Assembly (NCBI GenBank): GCA_937915145.1
Contig: CALDNT010000094.1
Span: forward strand, 21,126 to 85,125
Direction of reading: 5' to 3'
DNA length: 64,000 bases
Origin: an uncultured Reyranella sp.
GTDB taxonomy: Bacteria > Pseudomonadota > Alphaproteobacteria > Reyranellales > Reyranellaceae
Shown here: positions 43,411-52,486 of the stretch, one piece after another
Numbering within the stretch: position 1 is the stretch's first letter
Layout of the letters: the number at the start of each line of letters is the position of its first letter
Translations under genes and position numbers: made by a program
The notes under the pieces: generated by a model
The model's database searches: none
Told to the model about the DNA's origin: nothing
What the model saw: only the letters and a program-made list of their open reading frames with translations

Positions 43411-44408
43411 AAATTCTCTCGGCCGCCGAGGTCGACGCCGCCCTCGACGATCTTTCGCTGATCGCCCGTCTCGAGGCGTTGTTTCGTGCCGGTTGCGAGA
43501 TGCCGGTCCGGCATCACCATCCAGTCAGGGCGCCGCTTGGCCCCGGATCGGCCGATGCCATGCTGTTGCTGATGCCGGCATGGACGCGCGCTTCGGCTTC
43601 GCAGGGTGTAGGCAGCCATATCGGCGTCAAAGTCGTGACGGTTTTTCCGGACAACGGCAGGCAGGCGCTTCCTTCGATCTACGGTCAATATCTCCTCATC
43701 GATGGCACGACCGGCCAGACGTTGGCCTTGCTCGACGGCACGATGCTCACCAAACGCCGTACGGCCTGTGCGTCGGGGCTAGCCTCGCGCTACCTGTCGC
43801 GACCGGACTCCTCGAGGTTTTTGATGATCGGGACAGGCGCGTTGGCTCCCGAACTCATTCGTGTCCACGCCAAGGTCCGGCCGATCCGCGAGGTCGCCAT
43901 CTGGGGGCGAACCCCGGAGCGCGCCGAGACGCTGGCCGGACAGCTTGCGGCGACGCTGCCGAAGGTGCTCGGCCGGCCCATCGTCGTGCGTGCCGTGGCC
44001 GATCGTGAGGCGGCGGTCGCCGCTGCCGATATCGTGTCCTGTGCGACGTTGTCGACGTCGCCGCTGGTCGAGGGTGCATGGCTGCACGGGGGTCAGCACC
44101 TTGATCTTGTTGGCGCGTACACGTCCGGGATGCGTGAAAGCGACGACGGCGCCATCCGACGGTCACGTCTCTACGTCGATACCCGGGCTGGCGCGCTCCA
44201 GGAGGCGGGCGATATCGTCCAGCCGCTGGCCAATGGCACCATCGATGAAGCTGATATCGTTGCTGACCTGTTCGAACTGACGCGCGGCCAGAAGGTCGGC
44301 CGGTCGGCCGGCGATGCCAACGCCATCACGCTCTTCAAGTCGGTGGGCGCGGCGCTTGAGGATCTGGCGGCTGCCGAACTCGCTGTTTTCCAGCCACTGC
44401 CCATTTGA
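43407..44408 (+). CDS. Ornithine cyclodeaminase / mu-crystallin family protein
   Basis: An NAD(P)-binding enzyme of 333 residues. The N-terminal part has PVRHHHPV and MLLLMPAW. The Rossmann segment is FLMIGTGALAPELIRVHAKVRPIREVAIWGRTPERAE, followed by DIVSCATLSTSPLVEG and DLVGAYTSGMRE. Family members include ornithine cyclodeaminase, delta-1-pyrroline-2-carboxylate reductase and alanine dehydrogenase, and the substrate cannot be settled here. It starts at GTG 43407, overlapping the LapA gene. Confidence 0.88.
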   Translation: MKILSAAEVDAALDDLSLIARLEALFRAGCEMPVRHHHPVRAPLGPGSADAMLLLMPAWTRASASQGVGSHIGVKVVTVFPDNGRQALPSIYGQYLLIDGTTGQTLALLDGTMLTKRRTACASGLASRYLSRPDSSRFLMIGTGALAPELIRVHAKVRPIREVAIWGRTPERAETLAGQLAATLPKVLGRPIVVRAVADREAAVAAADIVSCATLSTSPLVEGAWLHGGQHLDLVGAYTSGMRESDDGAIRRSRLYVDTRAGALQEAGDIVQPLANGTIDEADIVADLFELTRGQKVGRSAGDANAITLFKSVGAALEDLAAAELAVFQPLPI

Positions 44409-44629
44409 ATCTTTGCGGCGTTGTCGTCCGTTCGAACGCGAGCCGCCGTGATCGCGGTGGAAGCGATGGCAGAGGCATGGGGTCGGATTCGGATAGATGA
44501 ATTGTATTCATCCCAGGTGAGAAGTTTCCCTTTGTTGTGGCCATTGCCGCCCACCAGATTTCCCCGCTGAACAACGCGGTGGAGGCATGGCGTCATGGTC
44601 GTACTTGAAGCGCAAGGCGCCTCCGGCCT
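44409..44629. other. Non-coding gap with nothing recognised
   Basis: 221 bp between the cyclodeaminase-family gene and the MFS gene, of lower GC than its surroundings. No convincing promoter, terminator or RNA was found. Short open frames exist on both strands, but none has a ribosome site or family match. It could be a decayed gene. Confidence 0.5.
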
Positions 44630-45940
44630 TTGGCAGCCATCGTCGAAGGCGGCAGCTCCGGTGGCTTTTCCGAAATCCACCCCGTGATTACGTCTGATCG
44701 CCGGCTGGTGGCGGCCGTATGTGCCGCCCTGCTGCTCAACATGGTCGGCTTCGCAAATATCGGTGTGGTGTTGCCGGCAGTGGCGGTGGATCTGGGCCTC
44801 AACGCCGCACAGGCGGGGCTCCTGGGCGGTGTCTTCTTCGCCGCCTACGCCGCCGGCGTCCCCCTGTTCGTGCCACTGACCGACCGGGTCTCACCGCTGA
44901 AGGTGTATGTGATCGGCTCGGCCTTTTGGGTCGCCGGCGGCCTTTGCGTCTCCCTTGCCGAGGGCGGTCTCGCCTTGCCGCTGGCTGGCCGCATCCTGTC
45001 CGGACTGGGCATGGCTGCAACTTACATGCCAGGGCTGATGCTGCTTGTGACGCGATTGCCGGAGCAACGGCGCTCCGCGGCTGCCTCGACCTACACGTCG
45101 TGCATTACGCTCGGCACCGGCTTCTGCTTTGCCGTTACCGGTCTCGTCGCGCTCTACTTTCCATGGCGAATGGCCTTCGCCGCCGCCGCCGCCACGGCGG
45201 CGCTGGCGCTTCCCATCGTTGTGATGGCGGTTCGCGCGACGCCATGCCGGATCGAGCCACCGCGGACGGCTCCGCCGGATGTCATGCCTCGGGAGCCGGC
45301 CGTACCCGGCCAAGCCGGCCCGGCCTTGGGGTTCCTGATGCGTCCGAAGGTGCTTGGCCTGCTCGCAGCGTCGGCCGGCAACGCCTGGGAAGGCATGGCC
45401 CTGCGGACCTGGTGGATCGCCTATCTGGTTTTTTGCTCCCAAACGCCTCCGGACGGATCGACCTTGGCGAAGCTCGCCATTGCGACCGCGCTTGCCGGAC
45501 TGGTTGCCATGCCGGTCAGCGTCGCCGTCGCCCGCCGGGCGCAGGGACCGCGCCGGGTGCCGATCCTGGTGGCGGTGTGCCTGGCGTCGGGACTGTTCTC
45601 GCTGATCCCACCATTGCTCGCAGGCCTGCCGGTGCCGCTCATGATCGGACTCACGACAGTTTATCTGTGCCTGGTCTTTGCCGACGCCGGCACCTTGCCG
45701 GCTGCCATTCTTGAGGAGACTCCGCCGCCGCGCCGGGGTGCGGCGCTCGCCGCGGCCGCCACCGCCAGCAACGCCGGTGCCTTCGTGGGTGCCGCCACCG
45801 TCGGCGTGGTCCTGGATATCGCGGGTGGTCCGACATCGCAGATTGCCTGGCTGTTCGCCTTCGCGACAATGGGCGCGGGATCCGTTGTCGGAGGGCTTGT
45901 GCTGTGGGCCGCCGCTCGTCCGGCGACGCAGGCTCGATGA
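44630..45940 (+). CDS. Major facilitator superfamily transporter
   Basis: An inner-membrane transporter of up to 436 residues with about 12 hydrophobic helices. The first helix has LLLNMVGFANIGVVLPAV, and the loop PLTDRVSPLKVYVIGS fits the MFS motif between helices 2 and 3. Around residues 205-225 a Pro-rich cytoplasmic loop separates the two halves. The start is unsure: TTG 44630 opens the frame and GTG 44684 is an alternative closer to the first helix. Substrate unknown, with cyanate/nitrate-type and drug-type carriers both possible. Confidence 0.85.
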   Translation: MAAIVEGGSSGGFSEIHPVITSDRRLVAAVCAALLLNMVGFANIGVVLPAVAVDLGLNAAQAGLLGGVFFAAYAAGVPLFVPLTDRVSPLKVYVIGSAFWVAGGLCVSLAEGGLALPLAGRILSGLGMAATYMPGLMLLVTRLPEQRRSAAASTYTSCITLGTGFCFAVTGLVALYFPWRMAFAAAAATAALALPIVVMAVRATPCRIEPPRTAPPDVMPREPAVPGQAGPALGFLMRPKVLGLLAASAGNAWEGMALRTWWIAYLVFCSQTPPDGSTLAKLAIATALAGLVAMPVSVAVARRAQGPRRVPILVAVCLASGLFSLIPPLLAGLPVPLMIGLTTVYLCLVFADAGTLPAAILEETPPPRRGAALAAAATASNAGAFVGAATVGVVLDIAGGPTSQIAWLFAFATMGAGSVVGGLVLWAAARPATQAR

Positions 45941-46101
45941 GCGTGCCGCGGCAAGGTTGCGACCGCTACAGAATCTCGCGCTGCCGCGCTGACGGTGATG
46001 AGTCAAGAGGGCACGACCATTCACCGCCGCTGGCGGGTGTTATGTGACCGTTGTGCGACGCGCGCAGTCGGTGTAGCGAAGGAGTAACAGGGGCGAGGGC
46101 G

Positions 46102-46575
46102 ATGCGAAGCAACGTCGCAAAAAAACAGCAAGAGTCGAAGGCGGCGTCATCTCCGACCTCACGGCCTTACCGCATCGAAGAGCAAGTTGGCTATTTGTTG
46201 CGTCGTGCGCATCAGCGCGCCAGTGCCATCTTTCAGGTCAGCATCGGCGATCCCAACATTACGCCGACCCAGTACTCGAGCCTGGTGAAGTTGAACGAGT
46301 ACACCGAATTGTCGCAGAACCTGCTCGGCCGGCTGGTCGGCATGGACAAGGCGACGATGCAGGGCGTGGTGCGGCGGCTGAAGGAGCGCGGTCTGGTCGA
46401 TTCGCGACCCGACCCGGGCGATGCGCGGCGCACGCTGCTCAGCCTGACGACCGATGGCCAGCGTCTGGTGAACAAACTCCTGATCAACGGCCCTGCGGTG
46501 TCGCGTGAGACATTGAAAGCGCTCAATGCCCAGGAGCAGCGACAGCTTCTCGACCTCCTCTCCAGGATCGCCTGA
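46102..46575 (+). CDS. MarR-family transcriptional regulator
   Basis: A winged-helix regulator of 157 residues: YRIEEQVGYLLRRAHQRASAIFQ, ITPTQYSSLVKLNEYTELSQNLLGRLVGMDKATMQGVVRRLKERGLV-type HTH, and the wing RPDPGDARRTLLSLT. I chose ATG 46102 behind GGGCGAGGGCG over a TTG 51 bp upstream. It stands at the head of the molybdenum-hydroxylase catabolic cluster and is the natural candidate for its ligand-responsive regulator. Confidence 0.88.
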   Translation: MRSNVAKKQQESKAASSPTSRPYRIEEQVGYLLRRAHQRASAIFQVSIGDPNITPTQYSSLVKLNEYTELSQNLLGRLVGMDKATMQGVVRRLKERGLVDSRPDPGDARRTLLSLTTDGQRLVNKLLINGPAVSRETLKALNAQEQRQLLDLLSRIA

Positions 46576-46633
46576 CCGCGACTCAGCCGTTTGATTCGCG
46601 GCGGTGCTGTGGCATCGTGCGTACACGAACGAT

Positions 46634-47464
46634 ATGGGTGCTTACCTTCGTCCTCAACGCCTTGAAGAGGCGCTTCTGGCTTTGGCCCGACCGCACAGCG
46701 TGCTGGCCGGCGGTACCGACTTCTATCCGTCGCGGGTCGGTCGCACGATCGAGGAAGACGTTCTCGACATCGGTGGCATTGCTGTCCTGCGCGGCATTTC
46801 GGCGACCGTCGATGGCTGGCGCCTGGGTGCCACCACGACCTGGAGTGAAGTGATAGCGGCCGATCTGCCGCCTCTGTTCAATGGCCTGAAGCAGGCGGCG
46901 CGCGAGGTTGGTGGCCGCCAGATCCAGAATGCCGGCACGTTGGCGGGCAACCTCTGCAATGCCTCTCCGGCGGCCGACGGTGTGCCATGTCTGCTGACGC
47001 TCGACGCCGAGGTCGAGATCGCGAGCCGGATGACGACACGCCGGATGCCGCTTGGCCAGTTCATCTCCGGAGTCCGCCGTACGGTCCTGGCGCCCGGCGA
47101 ACTCGTCATCGCCTTTCATGTTCCAAACCCTCGCCATTCGGCACGGAGCGCCTTCCTCAAGCTCGGTGCCCGGCGCTATCTGGTGATTTCCATCGCCATG
47201 GTGGCCGCAACGCTCGAAATCGCCGAAGACCGGATCGCGACGGCTCGCATCGCCGTCGGCGCCTGCTCGGCGGTGGCGCAGCGTCTGCCCGCGCTGGAGG
47301 CGGCGCTTCTGGGCGCACCGGTCGATGGATATCTGGCCGATCGGATCGACCGCGCCCATCTCGCGCCTCTGGCGCCGATCGACGATGTGCGCGGCAGCGC
47401 CGATTATCGCCGAGACGCCGCCCTCGTGTTGCTGCGCCGCCTGCTGGCGGGTTTCGCGGCATGA
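46634..47464 (+). CDS. FAD-binding subunit of a xanthine-dehydrogenase-family molybdenum hydroxylase
   Basis: The medium subunit (276 residues) that passes electrons through FAD. The FAD motifs are SVLAGGTDFYPS (near residues 22-33) and IQNAGTLAGNLCNASPAAD, matching CoxM/XdhB/NdhF-type flavin subunits. A GTG at 46604 would add 10 residues. The stop overlaps the start of the fused 2Fe-2S/Mo subunit gene (ATGA), so the two are made as one enzyme. Confidence 0.9.
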   Translation: MGAYLRPQRLEEALLALARPHSVLAGGTDFYPSRVGRTIEEDVLDIGGIAVLRGISATVDGWRLGATTTWSEVIAADLPPLFNGLKQAAREVGGRQIQNAGTLAGNLCNASPAADGVPCLLTLDAEVEIASRMTTRRMPLGQFISGVRRTVLAPGELVIAFHVPNPRHSARSAFLKLGARRYLVISIAMVAATLEIAEDRIATARIAVGACSAVAQRLPALEAALLGAPVDGYLADRIDRAHLAPLAPIDDVRGSADYRRDAALVLLRRLLAGFAA

Positions 47465-50172
47465 AGATGAATTTCACCCTGAACGGCGCGGTCGCGTCCT
47501 GGAGCGGTCCGCCGGTCACGCGTCTCGCCGCGGCGCTGCGCGACGACCTCGGCCTTACCGGCACAAAGATCGGCTGCGATGCCGGTGACTGCGGTGCCTG
47601 CACCGTACTGCTCGACAATCAGCAGGTTTGTTCCTGTCTGGTCGCGATGGGTCAGGTCGAAGGTCGTTCGGTCGAGACCGTCGAGGGTCTCGAGACGACG
47701 GACGGTGGGCTTTCCCGCCTGCAGGACGCCTTTCTCGCGTGCGGCGCGGCGCAGTGCGGCATTTGTACGCCGGGGATGCTGATGGCATCAGAGGATCTGC
47801 TGCGGCGGAGCCCGCAGCCTGACCGCGCCGAGATAGAGGAGGCGCTGGGTGGCGTGCTCTGTCGTTGCACCGGCTACAGCAAGATAGTCGACGCCGTGCT
47901 GGCGGCCTCGCAGGCACCGATGCCGCGGGTGTCGCCGCCGGCCGGTGGCGCGGTCGGTGCCCGCATCGTGCGGGTCGATGGTCATGCCAAGGTCACGGGG
48001 CGTGACAGGTTCGGCGCCGACGGCATTCCGGGCGATGCTCTGTGGATCCGCGTGGTGCGCTCGCCGCATGCGCGTGCGCGCTTCGAATTGGGCGACCTGG
48101 CACCGCTGCACGGCCGGTTGGCCGCTGTGCTGACGGCATCGGACGTGCCGTTCAACGGCTTCGGCATCTACCCCGACATCAAGGACCAGCCGGTGCTGGC
48201 CGATGGAATCGTGCGCTTTCGCGGCGAGGCGATGGTGGCGCTGGTTGGCGATCGCGCAAGTGTCCTCTCGGTCCGCGACGACGAGGTGCCGGTTGCCTGG
48301 GCGATCGAACTACCGGTAATCGGTATTGACGCGGCAACGGCTGCGGATGCGCCACAGGTCCAGGTCGGCCGGCCTAAGAACCTCCTGCTCGACGGTGGCG
48401 TGAGGTGCGGCGACGCCAGCGCGGCTTTTGCCGGCTGCGCTGCCGTGGCCGAGGGCGTGTTCGAGACGACATTCGTCGAGCACGCCTATATCGAACCGGA
48501 GGCGGGCTGGGCCGAGCGGGTGGGTGATCGCATAGAAATCCACGTCACCACCCAGACGCCCTACATGGACCGCGACGAGATCGCCAGCGTGATGCAGCTC
48601 AGTCGCGAAAGCGTCCGGATCGTGCCGACCGCCTGCGGTGGTGGCTTCGGCGGCAAGCTTGACCTGTCGGTCCAGCCGCTGGTGGCGCTGGCGGCATGGC
48701 GGCTGAAACGCCCCGTGGCCTGTGTCTATACGCGGCCCGAAAGCATGGCCGCCACCACCAAGCGTCACCCGGCCCGCGTTTCGGCGAAGTTCGGTTGCGA
48801 TGCTGCCGGCAAGCTGGTGGCGTGCGACATCAGGGCAACCTTCGACACCGGCGCCTATGCCTCATGGGGCCCGACCGTCGCCAATCGTGTGCCCGTCCAT
48901 GCCATGGGCCCCTATGCGATGCCGAACGTGCGCAGCTGGGGCGAGGCCTTTTTCACCAATGGTCCGCCCGCCGGCGCCTTTCGCGGCTTCGGGGTGCCGC
49001 AGGCGGCCATCGCCCACGAGGCGATGATGGACGGCCTCGCCGACCGGCTCGGCATCGACCGGCTGGAGTTCAGGCATCGCAACGCGCTGCGGGCGGGCGA
49101 TACGACGGCGACAGGGCAGGTCCTGGCGCATTCGGCCGGCCTTGCCGAATGCCTCGACGCGTTGCGGCCGCACTGGCGCAAGGCGCATGTCGAGGTCGCG
49201 GCCTTCAACGCCGGTGGCGGGAACAAGCGTCGCGGCGTCGGCATCGGCTGCATGTGGTACGGCATCGGCAACACCTCGATGTCGAACCCGTCGATCATTC
49301 GGGTCGGCCTGTCGCCGGCCGGTACGCTGACGCTCTACAACGGGGCGGTCGACATCGGGCAGGGCAGCAACACCATCCTGACCCAGATCGCGGCCGACGC
49401 GCTGGGCCTGCCGGCGGCGCAATTCGCTCTGGTCTCCGGCGATACCGATCTTACCGCCGATGCCGGCAAAACCTCGGCCTCGCGGCAGACCTTCGTGTCG
49501 GGCAAGGCCGCTGAGGGGGCGGGCCAGGACCTGCGCCGACAGATCTTGCGGCTGGCCAATGCAGGGGCGGACGCCGTGCTGTCGCTGGAGGGCGCCCGAC
49601 TCCTGGTGCGCGATGGCGCCGAGGTGCGCACGATCGATCTCGCGGTCGCCGGCCCGCTGATCGGCGAAGGTACGTTCGATCCGCCGACCACGCCGCTCGA
49701 TGCCGACGGCCAGGGCGTGCCCTACGCCACCTATGCATTTGCCGCCCAGATGGCCACCGTGGAAGTCGACCTCGATCTCGGCACGGTCAAAGTGCTGCGC
49801 ATCGTCGCCGCCCACGACGTCGGCCGGGCGATCAACCCGACGCTGGTCGAAGGCCAGATCGAAGGCGGCATCGCGCAGGGGCTGGGACTGGCATTGATGG
49901 AAGAGTTCCTGCCCGGCCGTACCGAGAACCTGCACGACTACCTGATTCCGACCATTGGCGACGTTCCGGAGATCGAGTGCATCCTGATCGAGGATCGCGA
50001 GCCGCTCGGCCCCTCCGGCGCCAAGGGCGTGGGCGAGCCCGGCCTGGTGCCGACCGCGCCGGCCATCCTGGGCGCCGTCCATCACGCGACCGGCGTGCGC
50101 GCCACCCGCGTTCCGCTGTTGCCGCATCGCCTGCACGAGGCCATCGTTGCGGCGAAGGGGAAGTTGCAATGA
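47461..50172 (+). CDS. Fused 2Fe-2S and molybdopterin-binding subunit of a xanthine-dehydrogenase-family hydroxylase
   Basis: A single 903-residue chain combining two subunits that are usually separate. Residues 1-150 form the iron-sulfur subunit, with one cluster at Cys39/44/47/59 and the second at Cys99/102/134/136 (QCGICTPG and LCRCTGY). From about residue 160 the Mo-cofactor domains follow (DGHAKVTGRDRFGAD, TACGGGFGGKLD, GAFRGFGVPQ), with the catalytic glutamate near Glu859 in GVGEPGL. These enzymes hydroxylate N-heterocycles or aldehydes using water. The neighbouring 6-hydroxynicotinate-reductase-like gene suggests a heteroaromatic carboxylate as substrate. It overlaps both neighbours by 4 bp. 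Confidence 0.92.
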   Translation: MKMNFTLNGAVASWSGPPVTRLAAALRDDLGLTGTKIGCDAGDCGACTVLLDNQQVCSCLVAMGQVEGRSVETVEGLETTDGGLSRLQDAFLACGAAQCGICTPGMLMASEDLLRRSPQPDRAEIEEALGGVLCRCTGYSKIVDAVLAASQAPMPRVSPPAGGAVGARIVRVDGHAKVTGRDRFGADGIPGDALWIRVVRSPHARARFELGDLAPLHGRLAAVLTASDVPFNGFGIYPDIKDQPVLADGIVRFRGEAMVALVGDRASVLSVRDDEVPVAWAIELPVIGIDAATAADAPQVQVGRPKNLLLDGGVRCGDASAAFAGCAAVAEGVFETTFVEHAYIEPEAGWAERVGDRIEIHVTTQTPYMDRDEIASVMQLSRESVRIVPTACGGGFGGKLDLSVQPLVALAAWRLKRPVACVYTRPESMAATTKRHPARVSAKFGCDAAGKLVACDIRATFDTGAYASWGPTVANRVPVHAMGPYAMPNVRSWGEAFFTNGPPAGAFRGFGVPQAAIAHEAMMDGLADRLGIDRLEFRHRNALRAGDTTATGQVLAHSAGLAECLDALRPHWRKAHVEVAAFNAGGGNKRRGVGIGCMWYGIGNTSMSNPSIIRVGLSPAGTLTLYNGAVDIGQGSNTILTQIAADALGLPAAQFALVSGDTDLTADAGKTSASRQTFVSGKAAEGAGQDLRRQILRLANAGADAVLSLEGARLLVRDGAEVRTIDLAVAGPLIGEGTFDPPTTPLDADGQGVPYATYAFAAQMATVEVDLDLGTVKVLRIVAAHDVGRAINPTLVEGQIEGGIAQGLGLALMEEFLPGRTENLHDYLIPTIGDVPEIECILIEDREPLGPSGAKGVGEPGLVPTAPAILGAVHHATGVRATRVPLLPHRLHEAIVAAKGKLQ

Positions 50173-51629
50173 GCGACACGATCGCGCTCACCGAATCGGA
50201 ACGCGGCGCGGGTATCGTGCGCTGCGACGCCTGCCCCGTGCTGTGCCGCATTCGTCCGGACCGCGCCGGTGCCTGCGATCGCTACGCCAACGAAGGCGGC
50301 AAGCTGGTGCGTGTCGATCCGCTGGTACTGCTGGCCAAGCCCGATGTCGCGCGCGTGGCGTTCGCCGAAGGCGGCGCTGCCTGGCAGGGTGGACTCGGGC
50401 GCAAGCTTCTCAGAGAGGGCGAGCGCGCGTTCGTCACCGGTATCGGTGCCACCACGACCTACCCCGACTACAAACCTGCGCCCTTCATCGTTTCGTCGCG
50501 GCACGACGGCGTCGACATGGTTACCGTCGTCACCGAGGGCATCTTCAGCTACTGCGGCGTCAAGGTGAAGATCGACACCGACCGCTATCTCGGACCGGAG
50601 CAGGCGGCGGTGCGCGCGAAGGGCGAGGCCGTGGGCCACGTCACGACGGCGGAATACGGCTCCCAGATGCTGTCGCTGGGCGGCGTCCATCACCTCACGG
50701 GCGGCAGCAAGAAGGAAGGTGTCGCCACTTGCGACGCCCTGCTGGCGCTGTGCAACCGCGAGGCCGTGGAACTTTCGATCGACGGTGGATCCACGGTCAT
50801 CGTGCAGGCTGCCAAGCCGCCGATCGTCAACGGAGTCGCCGAGGAGCGCATGCGGGTCGGTTGCGGGTCGGCCGCCATCGGCATGTTTGCGCCGCAGTGG
50901 CATGGCCATGTCGACGAGGTGATCGTGGTCGACGATCACATCACCGGCGTGCTGAGCGAGCACCAGGGTGGTGCCTTTCTCGACATGAAGCCGGCCGGAA
51001 TCCGGGTGCGCGGACGCCGTTCGACGCCCGGGCGCTACTTCCAGGTCGCTGAGCCAGGGCTGGGCTGGGGCGGCACCAATGTCGGCGATCCGCTGGAGAT
51101 TATCGACAGGATCGATCCCAAGCAGGCCTGGCCCGGTTTGCGGTTGCTCATGGTCTCGACCACGGGCGAGCATTCGGCATGGTTCGAACTCGATGATGGG
51201 CTGAAGCCACGGCCGGCGCCGATGCCTCCCGCGGTGCGCTTGGTGGTCGAGCGTATCGCCGAGAATTGCGAGCCGGCGCTCTGTACCGTTCTGTTCATGG
51301 CTGGAGCCGGCGGTTCGCTGCGCGCCGGCGTGACGGAAAATCCGGTGCGGCTCACGCGATCGGTGCGTGACGCGCTGACCAAGGTGACGCTGGGCGGCGT
51401 GCCGGCCTATGTCTGGCCGGGCGGCGGCATCACGCTCATGGTCGATGTCGCGCGCATGCCGGAGAATTCCTTCGGCTATGTGCCGACGCCGGCCCTGGTG
51501 GCGCCGATCGAGTTCACCCTGCGCGCCGACGATTACGCAGCCCTTGGTGGCTACACGGCGCGGGCGATTTCCCTGGAAGACGCCATTGCACACGCCGGAC
51601 ATGTGCGCGTCGACGAGGACGAGCGATGA
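50169..51629 (+). CDS. 6-hydroxynicotinate reductase-like iron-sulfur protein
   Basis: A soluble protein of 486 residues similar to proteins labelled 6-hydroxynicotinate reductase, which reduces the hydroxylated pyridine ring to a tetrahydro-oxo form. The N-terminus has a cysteine motif CDACPVLC...GAC (Cys19, 22, 26, 36) suited to a 4Fe-4S cluster, followed by TGIGATTTYPDYKPAPFI, GIFSYCGVKVKIDTDRYLG and GGGITLMVDVARMP. The assignment rests on recalled family resemblance and on the adjacent molybdenum hydroxylase, so the real ring substrate may differ. ATG 50169 overlaps the upstream stop, and the downstream UPF0280 gene overlaps its end. Confidence 0.75.
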   Translation: MSDTIALTESERGAGIVRCDACPVLCRIRPDRAGACDRYANEGGKLVRVDPLVLLAKPDVARVAFAEGGAAWQGGLGRKLLREGERAFVTGIGATTTYPDYKPAPFIVSSRHDGVDMVTVVTEGIFSYCGVKVKIDTDRYLGPEQAAVRAKGEAVGHVTTAEYGSQMLSLGGVHHLTGGSKKEGVATCDALLALCNREAVELSIDGGSTVIVQAAKPPIVNGVAEERMRVGCGSAAIGMFAPQWHGHVDEVIVVDDHITGVLSEHQGGAFLDMKPAGIRVRGRRSTPGRYFQVAEPGLGWGGTNVGDPLEIIDRIDPKQAWPGLRLLMVSTTGEHSAWFELDDGLKPRPAPMPPAVRLVVERIAENCEPALCTVLFMAGAGGSLRAGVTENPVRLTRSVRDALTKVTLGGVPAYVWPGGGITLMVDVARMPENSFGYVPTPALVAPIEFTLRADDYAALGGYTARAISLEDAIAHAGHVRVDEDER

Positions 51630-52486
51630 CCGGCGCGGTGGCGGCGCGACTACCCGATGGTCGGCTGCATCTGCAGCATGGGCCGATCGACCTTGTGATC
51701 GAGGCCTTCGGCTCCCGCGATGAAGTGGCCCGGGCCTACACCCAGGCGGTCGCGCGTTTCGACGACATTCTGCCAACCCTGGTCGATGAGCTTGCGATGT
51801 TGCGCAAGCCCGTGGGTAGGGTTCGTCCGTCAGCGCGGGGGCCGGTGGCGCGGCGCATGACCGCCGCGGTGTGGCCGCATCGCGCGGCCTATATCACGCC
51901 GATGGCGGCGGTCGCGGGTGCCGTGGCGGATGAAATTCTGGAAGCGCTGGTGCATGGCCGGGTGCTCGACAAAGCCTATGTCAACGACGGCGGCGACATC
52001 GCGTTTCATCTCGCGCCGGGGCACGAGCTGCGGGCAGGAATCGTTGGCGATCTTCAGGCGCCGCGGCTTTCCGGGTTCGCGACACTGCATCATGGCCGGC
52101 CGGTGCGTGGTATCGCCACGTCGGGCTGCGGCGGCCGGTCGTTTTCGCTCGGTATCGCCGATTCGGCCACCGTGCTGGCGACAACGGCAGCGGCGGCCGA
52201 TGCCGCCGCGACCGTGATTTCCAATGCCGTCAACGTCGACAGCCCGAAAATTCACCGCCGGCCGGCCTGCGAACTCGACCCCGACAGCGATCTCGGCGAG
52301 CGCCCTGTCACGGTGGCGGTCGGTGCCCTGTCGCCGGCGCTTGTCGCCAGGGCCCTCGACCGCGGCATGTCCGAGGCCCGGCGGTTGCGGCTGTGCGGCC
52401 TGATCGACAGTGCGGCGCTGTCGCTGAAAGGCCACTGGCGCATCGAGGCGGGGGTGACGGCTGTCACGAAGGTGGGGGCGGGATGA
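51626..52486 (+). CDS. UPF0280 family protein (ApbE-like fold)
   Basis: A protein of 286 residues in family UPF0280, distantly related by fold to ApbE flavin transferases. Visible blocks are HGPIDLVIEAFGSRDEV, AYVNDGGDIAFHLAPGHELRAGI and IATSGCGGRSFSLGIADSATVLA. Its function is unknown. It sits between the reductase-like gene and the AA_synth gene with 4-bp overlaps on both sides, so it is very likely part of the same pathway. A flavin- or cofactor-related role or a ring-opening role is possible. Confidence 0.88.
   Translation: MTGAVAARLPDGRLHLQHGPIDLVIEAFGSRDEVARAYTQAVARFDDILPTLVDELAMLRKPVGRVRPSARGPVARRMTAAVWPHRAAYITPMAAVAGAVADEILEALVHGRVLDKAYVNDGGDIAFHLAPGHELRAGIVGDLQAPRLSGFATLHHGRPVRGIATSGCGGRSFSLGIADSATVLATTAAAADAAATVISNAVNVDSPKIHRRPACELDPDSDLGERPVTVAVGALSPALVARALDRGMSEARRLRLCGLIDSAALSLKGHWRIEAGVTAVTKVGAG

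Noticed and set aside
44171-44680. 169-codon minus-strand frame across the gap before the MFS gene
   Set aside because: Half of it is antisense to the cyclodeaminase-family gene, and no start signal or conserved domain was seen.
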